DNA of 64,000 nucleotides, taken from positions 1-64,000 of the forward strand of contig JARGSG010000123.1 of NCBI GenBank assembly GCA_030374805.1, given 5' to 3'. A model generated the notes under the pieces. The model saw nothing but the letters and a program-made list of their open reading frames with translations. It was not told where the DNA came from and did not search any database. Positions within the stretch are counted from its first letter, which is position 1, and every line of letters begins with the position of its first letter. A program made the translations under genes and the position numbers. Of the stretch, positions 1 to 9,928 are shown piece by piece. This DNA is from Gracilaria gracilis (taxonomy: Eukaryota; Rhodophyta; Florideophyceae; Gracilariales; Gracilariaceae).

Positions 1-2935
1 AGCAAGGTGTGGTTGCATGAGGGCAGCAGAAATGCCAGATTCCAAGGCAACGGTGGGGCAATTGCGGCCTTAAGCCATGGTGCCGTAGCGATATAGGAGG
101 TCAGGCGGAGGTATCGCTACGGGACAAGAACTGTAAAGGGTGGTTAGTGGTGGGACTATGGAAGTGGTTAAAGGTTCTATGTTGCCGAGACGGGCTCAGT
201 ACCCTAGAAACGCCAGAGCACTTCAAGATCACATTCATACGGCGCCTGCAAGACGACCTGATTCCTGCACTGAGAAGGAGACACTGTTCTGTGAAACATG
301 GCGTTCGCTCAGAAAAATGTTCCATCAACCGTTTCCAAGGGCGGTGAGTTCAAATCCATGGCAACTAAATTAAGAGATTGTCAGGAAATGTATAGAAACA
401 TTGATCAGAGTGGAACAAGAAGACCAAAACCAGAGATTCATGTGGGAAATGAACGTTATATGCAAAGCAGGAGTGCAAACAATATCTGAATACCATCGTC
501 GCCAATACATACACAATAATAAACCTACAATTCAGGGTTAGTACTTTTGTTTCAGTTGCTTTTGCACGCGTTCCCCACCAAATTCCTCGTCTATGGATTG
601 GGCAAAAAGAGCAAGAGACCATGGATGCATACAATCGACGGGTACGATTTAGAGAGCAACTCGCAATCTGCAGGACTGATATGTATGTGATGAAGGAGGC
701 TTAACGCAACAAAGTAAAGAGTACAAACACAAAATGTCACAGTAAGCAGTCTGAAAAACCCTCAGACGAGCCAAAATGTAGCGAAAGACAAGGGCGCTGC
801 ACTAAAACTTGGGTCTGAGCGGTGGTAAAGTAGTACGGTAGAGATTCCAGCCTAAACAAAACATCGACAGTCAAGACCAGGAGTGCTGCTGCCGTTCTTC
901 ATCTAGAAGTAGATCTGTGAGCGAGTGGCATAACATTACGGACGCAACCGATAGAATGGCTGCAAAACAGTAACGTTGTTCATATTATTGTGAGAAGTTC
1001 TCCAACATCTCGATGACGTGTTAATAGACTTTCAGCCACCATATCAGTTCAAAAGGTATAGAAAAGTACCCCGTAACCATTGCTTCTTGCTATAGGCACC
1101 TAGGAGAGGACCTTGAAGACAATAAATGGGATTAGAGCAGAAGATTGGTTTTTCCTCTCTTCAAGTGATAGGCTTGTCTCAGAGGATCTACAAAATACGT
1201 TCTCTTTTCTCCTCTCCTTCCCACGTTCACAATTTGTTCAATAACTGATATATTTGGTTCGATAAAGCCGATTTACTTTCAACAGAATCTCCGTTAAATA
1301 CCTTTCCTTCGCTCTGAAAACCTTTTGAGACACTTCTTTCTGTTGTACATCTTTTAATCTTCTGGATGCCGTATCGAATAAGACAGAGAAGACTGCGCTC
1401 GCCTTAAAACAGTATGCTAGATGCACTATCGCCCGGAATTGGCTTGATTGGTGCCAAAAAACTTGCAGAGATCTTTTGTGGTATGCCTTGTAACCTTATA
1501 ATCCCAGGGGTTTTTGCTTCCGCCACTCCTGCGCAAACTTAAAGTTTTGAACCACTCGGTAGATATGCTTCGGGCACCCGTTAAGAGGTTTGTTTTAACC
1601 AATTTAGGTATGCGTTGAGAGAGCTGGTGCACGGCTTGATCAACCACCAAGCGGGTAGGGGCGTCCATATTCCATCCCGGAGTTGTACGTCATGGTGAGC
1701 TGTGAGTATATCACCAACAACCGTAAATAGTGTAGTATATTATTTTTTGTGACCCACATTGGTTATTGTGCCCCTGTGTTAATTTTGTTACTTAATTAGT
1801 GTGGCTTACATCTTTACAGTCACTGGGCGTACGTATTTTGAAAACAATAGATAAATGTAAGATGAAATCAAAGAATTAACAGTACAGTTTTATTTTTGCT
1901 GTTCTACTTTTGTTTGAAAATGAAAAACTTTGAGAAGCATGTTTCTGAAAAGAGACCTAAGCCTATAGCTTACTTACGTGATCATTCGCATGAAAGGAAT
2001 CATCACAATTTATGCTTCGTTTGATCAGCTGTTTCATACAAGACGACAGGAAATGAGGGTTTGGTTGAAAATTATAACCTACTCTACGTCGATAAGCAAC
2101 AAAAGATTTCTTTTTCCTAGAACGCATAACAATTTAACGGAATTCGGTGCAGGGAGAAAAATTCTAGTTGAGATAATGTACTCGAACAATTCCTGCTCAA
2201 TAAAACCTCAAAACGTTTCCTAGAAATATATGTATGTGTAAACTGGTTGTAACAACAATGAAAATTTGATGGTCTAAAGAAATAGACAATAATAAAAGGA
2301 AATGCTTCCACCAAAAAATATGGTCTGTAACAGGATGACATAAAGTCATTTTAGGTATGAAATTTAGCTTTGAGTCAATGAACGCAGAGAATATAGACAC
2401 AATCTGCAAAAGTCATTTTTAAATCTCAGATTTACGTTAGTCCAAAAAATTGTAAATTCGTTTTTTTCTGTGGTTAAGTATCAAACAAGAGAGTTGGAAT
2501 GTGTTTGCCTTTTATTGTTAAATATTAGTGGTTTTTTGATCCAAGCACAGCATGCATGCTAAGAGAATTTCAACGGCTCTGTGTGACAAGGCGCTTGTTT
2601 TAAATAAATTATTGATTATCAATACAATCTTGGACTAGAATTTGAGTATTCTATGCATAGCGTTAAGAACTGAAAATTTACAAATAATTGCAGTAGATCT
2701 CCAGAACAGTAGCCAAAAGTTACTGTTCTAGCTGGATTTGCTTAAATTAGCTAGGAATATTTAGCTAATTGCCAGTTTTGTATCCCTATAGGAGCCTTGC
2801 GATAAAAATGTGGCTTCAGAGGGCACCTAGGTTACAGGGCATGTTTTTTTAAATTAACCTGCGCCGCAGGTATGTCATATATTTCAAAAAAGGCCATGTT
2901 CTCGCTGCTCCCAGTCCAAAGCTTAGAAAAAATGC

Positions 2936-3300
2936 CCTTCAAATGTTTGATTGCTACTCAGAGAAAATGTTTCAATTTCACAAAAACCAGTCAAACAGTC
3001 AAAAATCATTCAAATGCAATATGATATTGTTAGTTTTCTGGTGACATGTGTACGTGTGTGCGACGTGTTCCAAGGAGATTTACTACGTGTACAGTCAAAA
3101 ATCAGTCAAACTTTGAGCGATGTAGCATTCAAAGTTTGATTGCATTGCAATCAAACTTTGAACTGGGATGCCAGTCAAGAATGCTGACATCATTCAAAGC
3201 GGGGAAAGAGGCAGCATTCAAAAAGTGGAATCACATGACTGGTCAAGATTCCAAACATTCAAATATTTGACTGCAGCAGTCATTTGAGCGTAGAAACTAT
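2936..3300. repeat. Cluster of TCAAA / TTTGA words
   Basis: About seventeen copies of TCAAA or its complement TTTGA fall within 365 bp, mostly as CAGTCAAA, CATTCAAA or AATCAAAC. The spacing is irregular, so this is not a simple tandem repeat. It surrounds a perfect palindrome at 3128-3162. A thinner group of the same words (GTCAAATG, GGTCAAATTAGTCAAG) occurs near 48.79 kb. Function unknown: it could be a protein-binding array or an ancient repeat. Confidence 0.55.
3128..3162. repeat. 35-bp perfect palindrome
   Basis: Two perfectly complementary 17-bp arms (TTCAAAGTTTGATTGCA at 3128-3144 and its complement at 3146-3162) are separated by a single T. It sits inside the TCAAA cluster and itself contains four copies of the TCAAA/TTTGA word. 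Confidence 0.85.
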
Positions 3301-4142
3301 AAAAGTACTGTATAACATCTTTGCCATAGTGGAGCCACGCAAACGCATTATTTTAAGCAAGGCTCAGAGATCAGCAAGCAAGATTTCCGCAAAGCAGTGT
3401 TCGCACAGCGGCGATGGAGGAAGCGCATGTCATTGCCGAGACCAGTGTAACCCTGTAGACAAAAGGAGCTTGACAGAACAAGAGAGGAGTACAAATACAA
3501 GTTCATGAGCGCAAACTTGCAGGCAGACGGCGCAGCGGCTGCAGGGGGCGCATGCGGACAAAAGCACTGGTCAGGGGGCCTTGTTATTTTTTCTAAGAAA
3601 GTGCCATGAAACCAGAGATAAAACGCAAGCAACGTGTCCAGCAATTGCGTCTGCGGTATTTTGCTATCCACTCAAACAAGAAAAAGCTCACATAATATGT
3701 ATATATATTATACTGTCAGTAATGCTTGTGAGCACAGCTGTCATCGATGGGCTTCAACGGGCGACGCCTTCGTTTTTGTTGTATCCAGCTCAAGGCGCGC
3801 TACGAGACTACCTCGAGAGTGGATCTCGCATCACAGGATTGCGTTATGCCAACAAACACCGCGTGGCTGCCGCCAATAGCCTGTGACCGTAACGATCTTT
3901 TGTCTCCTTGTGGAGGAAGAAGCCTCCTGCGATGCCAACTGAGAGCTGCAAGCAAACTTACGCGGCGCTCTGCGCCACACATTTAATTCCTTGAGTTGGC
4001 CATCGTGGAGCCTTACTGTGCCAACTCAGCGCGTCAGACATGGCTGTGTGCCTTTCCGCATCGATTTGTAAATACCTTTAGGAAGCATTGCTGGACCGAT
4101 GTGAATTCTTAGACTCGAAGTTACAAAGTAACTTGTGGCGTG

Positions 4143-4152
4143 CATATAAATA
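4143..4152 (+). promoter_or_regulatory. TATA box of the NB-ARC/WD40 gene
   Basis: CATATAAATA lies about 60 bp before the first in-frame ATG (4213). A start of transcription roughly 30 bp downstream would give a short leader. It is the only TATA-like sequence close to this gene. Confidence 0.5.
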
Positions 4153-4212
4153 ACCACTCTCGCACCGCACCCAGGGCGAACGTAGTCATTCACGTTCTGT
4201 TCGCAGCACTCG

Positions 4213-7200
4213 TTGTACCGCCATCGATCACCGTTTATTCATCCTTTCGTCGTTTGCGTACCGACAAAACCATGGCAGCAGTTTGTAACAGCATCCGCCG
4301 GAGTGGTTAACGCTTTGGTGGCTTTTTGTGACAAGGTTCCTGCTTTCGTAAACCGCTTGCGCGAACGCCAGGACCTCACCAGCGACAACCGCACCAGGCT
4401 GGATCTACTTCAACGCCATGTAGCAGATATTCGACGTCTGACCCCCACGCTGGAATCAGTTGTTGCCGATGACCCCATAATGGACACCGTACTACACACG
4501 CATCTCACAACCATGGAGGAGGACTTTAAGGCACTCGAGGAGTGGCAGTCGCGAATAGCATCTGCCAAGTACACCGATCGCGTCAATCGCATGAAGCAAA
4601 TCTTAGATCGCTGTGAACAAAGTGTGAACAAGTGCTTGGAGTTTCTAAGCGATAAAGTTGCACCGGTGTCCAGAGAGCTTCAACAACAGTCCATGCACCA
4701 TGATTTCGTTCCCCATTGTAATGTGCCCCCGAACCCACCACGACTCATATTGGATTATCGCTCTACTTCAACATGCGAAGGCAGGCTGAAGGCCGCTGTA
4801 TTGCAGGAAGGTAATTCCAGGATAGTTGGGGTGGTAGCCGTCGGGATGGGCGGTGTTGGTAAGACATGTGCACTGCGAGGCCTGGCGGAGGTTCAAGATA
4901 TCAAGCGAAGGTTTACTGGAGGCGTGCTGTACATTCAACTGGGAAACCATGCTACGTTATCACAAGTCATAACAGGAATTGCTACATTGGTGCAACGTAC
5001 TGGCAATTTACCCCTGGCCGAAAGGTTGAAGGGCTCGAAAGAGTTACAGGAAGCTGTAGATGCTGCGTCGACTTGGTTCAAAAACCAAACATGCCTCTTG
5101 CTCATCGATGACATATGGCTGGTTAACGGCATTTCTACAAGAGTGCCGAGAGTTCTGGCAACACTACTGAGCGGAAACAGCCGCCTGGTGTACACGACAA
5201 GATCTCAGAAGCTCACGGATGCATGCGACGAAGAGATTGAGTTTACAACGCTGGAAATGTACAGTGACAAGGCGCGGGAAATGTTGATGGTACATGCGAA
5301 GTTCGATTGGAAAGTGTCCTTGCCCCAAAGGAATGAAGAAGCAGTAAGGGGTTTGCTGCGTATCTGCAACGGGCTTCCGGTGGCACTAGGGGTTGTGGGC
5401 GAGACGGTGCGAAGGGAGAGCAGGCAATGGAAGGACGACGTTGCACGCTCTTGGGAGCATGTGTACCATCGGATTCTTTCAAAGAAAGAAAGTATAGCGG
5501 ATGGTAATGCAGAAGCGTACGGTTCAGTCAGGATTGTTGTGGATTCGTCGTTGGACGTTTTGCAGTCTGATCGCGATGAAATTTCTTTCGGCAAGATGTT
5601 TCGCGCTTTGTGTGTTGTTGAGAAGCAGCAGATGGTACCGATTCACATGTTACGAAACTTGTGGGGGTTTTCCGATCTAGGAACAACTGATGAAGTTGTG
5701 AAGGCGTTCGATGAGGTGAATCTTGTACGTAGGTTTAGGCTCAACTCACAAGTATTGGTTCAGTTGCATGATGTCATCCTCGATATCGCACTTCGAAAAG
5801 CTTCGGAAAGGTACGAGGTGAAGACATGCTGGCGATCACTCGTTGATAACTACATCGAGCACGAAAAGTGGGTGCTTGAGGAAGCACAAAAAGCGGAAGT
5901 GAAGGCACCTTCGGAAGAAGAAGTTGTTGAGTCGCTTTCGAGAGAGAAGAGTGGTTTGAAGCGTTGGTACCCCGAACCGTGTTGCTACAACGTAAGCGTA
6001 AGAATAGATGAGAGCAGCGAGCAGCCAGTGGAAGAAGTTGAGCCAAGGGCAGAAATCGAGAACGGAAAGTGGGAATGGTGGAATATGCGAGATGATGATT
6101 ATCTCCACGACAACGTGTGTCGGGCACTCCGGGGTGCGAGATACGAGAAGCAGCTTTTGTGGCTGTTATTGCAGCCGGAATGGATAGTGGGTCGTTTGGT
6201 AAACAACGGAATTTCGGCAGTGGAGCGCGATTTGAGTGTGGGAAAGAAGGTTGCGGAAGTTCATGAAGGTGGGAATGATGAATTGGTGAAGCACATGGAG
6301 ATGGTTCGGAGAGCGGCTCGCATGGGTTGCACTTTTGTGTTGGAGAACAACACGGTGAGAGAGGCTTGGTTTCAGATCCATGGAAGACTGTTGAGCTTCT
6401 CGACAGTGTGCGAGACAACGAAGCAGTTTGTTGCAGAGATGGAAGCACGTGCACCGAAGCCATGGGCAAAGGCTTCGGTGGGATTTTTGCAAAGGGCAAG
6501 TACGACTTCGTTGGACATTGTTAAAGTCTTTGGCGTTGTTTATTCAGTTCAAATGGATGAAGAGAGGCTTTCGTGTTGCTGGGTCGACGGAACGACGGTC
6601 GGAGTTACACAGTACAACTTTGCAAGCGGTGTCTCTGAAACACAACGACAGAAGTGCGAAGAAATTTTGATGGACATGAATAACTATGTGATGCAGAACT
6701 GTGTTGAGTTATCATCGAATTTGAAGATAGTTGTGATCGGACTTCCGCATGGGGCGATATGGATATGGAATACGGAAACAGGGCAGACAACGCAGAGTCG
6801 TAACTGTCATAATGGTCAGGTACAGTGCGTTGCTGTCAGTGACGATGGCAATTTGATAGCGTCGGGTTCCCATGACGAAACTGTTCGTGTATGGGAAGCC
6901 AGCAGCGGATTATCTGTGGGACCCATGAAGCAGTCGCGTGGTTTTTGGGCGCGATGGAGGCGAGCGAGATCATATTGTTATGATATCTGTAGTGTGGGAT
7001 ACGCACGTGGTCACACGGGTATCATTGACTGCGTTGCGTGGAGCAGCGACGGGAGGCGTGTTGCGTCTGGCTCGAGGGACGGCACGATTCGTGTGTGGAA
7101 TGTGGAGAGCAGAGAAGTTGTGGGGCAGGCGCTGGTTGGACACACTGACGATGTGAATTGTGTGGCGTGGAGTGTGGACGGAAAGCGAATTGTATCCGGC

Positions 7201-8511
7201 TCGAATGACAGAAGCGTGCGCGTGTGGGATGTGGAAGGCGGACAGCAAGTGGGAGCGGCGCTGGTTGGGCACGGCGGCTGGGTGCTTTGCGCTTCTTGGA
7301 GCGCGGACGGCACACGTGTTGTGTCCGGCTCGACGGACAGCTCCGTGCGCGTTTGGGACGTGAGCAGCGGACAGATTGTTGGACAGCCGCTCGTTGGTCA
7401 CACGAGTGATGTGTATTGTGTGAGGTGGAACGGGAACGGAAGACAAATTGTGTCCGGATCAACGGACGGGAGCGCGCGAGTGTGGGCTCCGGGTGAGAGC
7501 GGAGAGAGCGTTGCACAGGCGCAGTGCGGACACACAGCACCGGTGCATTGCGTTGCGCCGAACCGAAACGAGACGCGTGCGTTGAGCGGTTCGGCAGACT
7601 GCACGGTTCGCATGTGGGATGTGCGAAGCGGAGCGGCGGTGGGAGAGGCGTTTGTTGGGCACACCGCTGCGGTGTTTTGTGTTGCGTGGAGCGCGGACGA
7701 GCGGCGGTTTGTGTCGGGCGGCCGGGACAAGAGCGTGCGCGTGTGGGACGCTGACAGCGGCCGAGCGGTGGGGGAGCCGCTCGTTGGGCACACAAACTTT
7801 GTGCGTTGCGTAGCTTGGAGCGCCGATGGAAAACGTGTGGCGTCGGGCGGAAGTGACAACAGCGTGCGACTGTGGAATGTGGACAGCGGGCAAGCGCTGG
7901 GAGCGCCGCTGATTGGTCACGAGAACCAAGTGATCAGTGTGGCGTGGAGCGCGGATGGGACGCAGGTGGTGTCCGGCTCAGCAGACCACACGGTGCGCGT
8001 GTGGACGGTGCACAGCGAGCGGCGTTTGACACACACAATGTCGGCTCACGACGACAACGTGTACTGCGTGGCGTGGAGCTACGACGGCAAGTGGGTAGTG
8101 TCCGGGTCGGGGGACAAAACTGTTCGCGTGTGGAATATGGCGAACGGAGAGGAGGTAGCTCGGCCGCTGCAGCACGACGAGCCGGTCGTGGAGGTGGGCC
8201 TGAACGAGGACGGGTCGTACGTTGTGTCGCGGGAGTGGGGGACAGGAAAGGGAAGGATTTGGCGCGTGGGCGACGGTGCGTGCGTTGCGACGAGTGACGA
8301 CGAGGCGTGGGGCGCCAAGCTGCATGCGCTGCAGCAGCAGCGCCTTTCCACCAGACGCGCTGGGGGCTGGAGCGGGAGCCGTGCAGTGACGCATCGGCAG
8401 GCAGACGGCAGCGACGTGCGGCTCGGAACGAGCGACGGCTTCGTGGATCGCTTCGGTGAGCTGTGGTACTCGCAAGCCGAATTTGGGCACTGCAGAGTAA
8501 TTACGGAGTGA
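4213..8511 (+). CDS. Apaf-1-like NB-ARC / WD40 STAND protein
   Basis: A 1432-residue STAND ATPase, probably a nucleotide-switched signalling or immune receptor. Residues about 30-150 form a predicted helical bundle. The NB-ARC domain follows: P-loop VGMGGVGKT at 210-218, Walker B LLLIDD near 295-300, and GLPVAL at 387-392. Residues about 627-663 resemble the helical repeats after the winged helix in Apaf-1. From about residue 831 there are roughly 12 WD40 repeats with H-x-x-x-V-x-C-V-A-W-S and SGS-x-D-x-(S/T)-V-R-V-W signatures; repeats 3-10 are very alike. GC rises in the repeat half. Caution at the start: a stronger-context ATG at 4272 lies in another frame, which stops at 4308 and would join the main frame by a one-base shift near 4300, so the true N-terminus may differ. 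Family assignment is firm; ligand and role are unknown. Confidence 0.9.
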   Translation: MYRHRSPFIHPFVVCVPTKPWQQFVTASAGVVNALVAFCDKVPAFVNRLRERQDLTSDNRTRLDLLQRHVADIRRLTPTLESVVADDPIMDTVLHTHLTTMEEDFKALEEWQSRIASAKYTDRVNRMKQILDRCEQSVNKCLEFLSDKVAPVSRELQQQSMHHDFVPHCNVPPNPPRLILDYRSTSTCEGRLKAAVLQEGNSRIVGVVAVGMGGVGKTCALRGLAEVQDIKRRFTGGVLYIQLGNHATLSQVITGIATLVQRTGNLPLAERLKGSKELQEAVDAASTWFKNQTCLLLIDDIWLVNGISTRVPRVLATLLSGNSRLVYTTRSQKLTDACDEEIEFTTLEMYSDKAREMLMVHAKFDWKVSLPQRNEEAVRGLLRICNGLPVALGVVGETVRRESRQWKDDVARSWEHVYHRILSKKESIADGNAEAYGSVRIVVDSSLDVLQSDRDEISFGKMFRALCVVEKQQMVPIHMLRNLWGFSDLGTTDEVVKAFDEVNLVRRFRLNSQVLVQLHDVILDIALRKASERYEVKTCWRSLVDNYIEHEKWVLEEAQKAEVKAPSEEEVVESLSREKSGLKRWYPEPCCYNVSVRIDESSEQPVEEVEPRAEIENGKWEWWNMRDDDYLHDNVCRALRGARYEKQLLWLLLQPEWIVGRLVNNGISAVERDLSVGKKVAEVHEGGNDELVKHMEMVRRAARMGCTFVLENNTVREAWFQIHGRLLSFSTVCETTKQFVAEMEARAPKPWAKASVGFLQRASTTSLDIVKVFGVVYSVQMDEERLSCCWVDGTTVGVTQYNFASGVSETQRQKCEEILMDMNNYVMQNCVELSSNLKIVVIGLPHGAIWIWNTETGQTTQSRNCHNGQVQCVAVSDDGNLIASGSHDETVRVWEASSGLSVGPMKQSRGFWARWRRARSYCYDICSVGYARGHTGIIDCVAWSSDGRRVASGSRDGTIRVWNVESREVVGQALVGHTDDVNCVAWSVDGKRIVSGSNDRSVRVWDVEGGQQVGAALVGHGGWVLCASWSADGTRVVSGSTDSSVRVWDVSSGQIVGQPLVGHTSDVYCVRWNGNGRQIVSGSTDGSARVWAPGESGESVAQAQCGHTAPVHCVAPNRNETRALSGSADCTVRMWDVRSGAAVGEAFVGHTAAVFCVAWSADERRFVSGGRDKSVRVWDADSGRAVGEPLVGHTNFVRCVAWSADGKRVASGGSDNSVRLWNVDSGQALGAPLIGHENQVISVAWSADGTQVVSGSADHTVRVWTVHSERRLTHTMSAHDDNVYCVAWSYDGKWVVSGSGDKTVRVWNMANGEEVARPLQHDEPVVEVGLNEDGSYVVSREWGTGKGRIWRVGDGACVATSDDEAWGAKLHALQQQRLSTRRAGGWSGSRAVTHRQADGSDVRLGTSDGFVDRFGELWYSQAEFGHCRVITE

Positions 8512-8576
8512 ATTGGTCGCGGATTAATAGATCTAATTCAGGGCTTTGCTCAAAGCTTGAAAAAAGTATTAGTGCA

Positions 8577-8582
8577 AATAAA
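8577..8582 (+). terminator. Possible polyadenylation signal
   Basis: AATAAA lies 66 bp after the stop of the NB-ARC/WD40 gene and just before an imperfect palindrome. Confidence 0.4.
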
Positions 8583-8593
8583 GGTTTGTAAAA

Positions 8594-8620
8594 AAATGCG
8601 CCGTGTCACACGTGGCATTT
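8594..8620. repeat. Imperfect palindrome, copy of the 49.4-kb motif
   Basis: AAATGCGCCGTGTCACAC followed by GTGGCATTT. The first 18 bases match the perfect 27-bp palindrome at 49386-49412; the second arm has two mismatches. It follows the NB-ARC/WD40 gene directly. Confidence 0.7.
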
Positions 8621-8898
8621 TCCTTTCTTGGTGGAGACAAGCCCTACATTAGATCACTAACACAGATACCAACTCCTAAACAGAGCAGTTGTGTAATACC
8701 ATACTTCCATGCCAACTCATTAACATTATTCCTCGTAATGGAGCTTTGCGGTAGTTTTCTTTTTCGAAGCAAGCTTCGAAAAGCTCTGATACGATGAGTA
8801 ATTTCCTTCCCCCCACCAACCATGTTGCTCTGAGAAGCAGGCGACAAAGCATATATCTGCTCCGCCGGAAACATTGCAACTCACTCAACTCGAAGCAC

Positions 8899-8907
8899 TA
8901 TAAAAAG
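8899..8907 (+). promoter_or_regulatory. Orphan TATA box
   Basis: TATAAAAAG is followed about 95 bp later by ACCACCATG (ATG 8994), which opens a frame of only 49 codons. A perfect 15-bp tandem duplication (8962-8991, unit CCCTTCAGTGCACCA) lies between them. Either a short or spliced gene starts here or the promoter has lost its gene. Confidence 0.3.
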
Positions 8908-9807
8908 AATTCTCGCTTGCATGAGACCGCGCTCGCTTTTTGTGTCATCTCCGTGCGAACACCCTTCAGTGCACCACCCTTCAGTGCACCACCATGAACC
9001 TGGCTCTAACTCCGTTCATTTTGGGCAGCAGCAATTGCAAAGCTTTGAATAACCAAATGAGAATCTACTTTGCAAAGTACACTAAAATCAAACGCCGTGC
9101 TAATGTAATGCACATGCTGGTTTGTCTACAGAGCAGCATTTAACAACAAATCGAACAAGGCGTGGAGCCGCGTGGCCTCTCCATTTTGAATACAACGTTG
9201 TGGGCGTCGTTGTTGAATAACAGCAGCAAAAAATGAGACGCGGTGAAAACGGCAAGAAAAAGGAGCACAAAATGAATGGAATTAGCGCGAGTGGGCGTGA
9301 AACAGAAAGCAACAACAAGCGCAGTTTGTGAAATATCTAAAGACCACGAGAGCGAGCAAAACGAAGGCGCTTTTGGTGGCAGCGCACTCGTAGTCCAAAT
9401 GAGCACGTGTTACCGCTGGTGCAGGCGGTTGCAATTGCTGACAGCGCATGATCAGATGCCTGAAGCCAGCCAACTGTAAGCGGAGTGGGTATTGTGCGTG
9501 TACAACGTGGCTGCGCCCTTGGCCAGCGCATGTGAGCTGGCAACCAAGCACACGTGGCCAGTGTGCACACGCGCACACACGGAGGCACACGGGTGCAGCG
9601 AGCGCGCGTGGCACACACATATCTGCCGTATCTATGGCAGCGCTGCGCGCGACCTTTGTCGTCCACAAAGCGGCGCGGCGCGGCGTGGCGCGCGCGGCTC
9701 GAGAGCGCCGCTGCTTGCAGCCGCGCGACGACTCCTCACTCGGGGGTGGCCACCGCCGCCCGCCGCGCGCGTATACAAATGGGCGCCCGCCCCCCGCCAC
9801 TCACGCC

Positions 9808-9831
9808 ACAACAACAACAACAACAACAACC
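9808..9831. repeat. (CAA)n microsatellite
   Basis: Seven to eight CAA units upstream of the opine-dehydrogenase-like start codon, probably in its 5' leader. Confidence 0.8.
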
Positions 9832-9928
9832 ACTACCACCACAACCACACCGTCGCCACCGCGGCCCGGCGTGACCGCCACCACACGCCACGCCACGCGC
9901 GCGCCCCGCCGCGCGCGCGCCCCCCGCC

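Larger units (their letters stand above)
1..4142. other. AT-rich gene-poor stretch
   Basis: No reading frame here is longer than about 107 codons, and none shows a domain, a convincing codon bias or a matching promoter. The only structure I can point to is the TCAAA/TTTGA cluster near 2.94-3.30 kb, a short hairpin at 2703-2729 (9-bp arms AGAACAGTA/TACTGTTCT) and one copy of a dispersed GGAGCTTTGCGAT-like word at 2791-2803. Confidence 0.6.
8621..9928. other. Intergenic region, AT-rich then very GC-rich
   Basis: The first half is AT-rich and holds one copy of the dispersed word GGAGCTTTGCGGTA (8740-8753) and an orphan TATA box. From about 9.5 kb the sequence becomes CG-rich ahead of the opine-dehydrogenase gene, with GTATACAAAT at 9771-9780 as a weak TATA candidate. 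Open frames in the CG-rich part are compositional. Confidence 0.5.

Noticed and set aside
341-365. GTTCAAATCC resembling a tRNA T-loop
   Set aside because: The flanking bases do not form the T stem and no anticodon or acceptor arm can be folded. No tRNA or rRNA gene was found in the window.
2703-3162. CRISPR-like spacing of short repeats
   Set aside because: Words are 5-8 bp, irregularly spaced and in both orientations, and the DNA is eukaryotic.
7022-7795. Minus-strand frames opposite the WD40 repeats
   Set aside because: Repetitive reading of the complement of the WD repeats.
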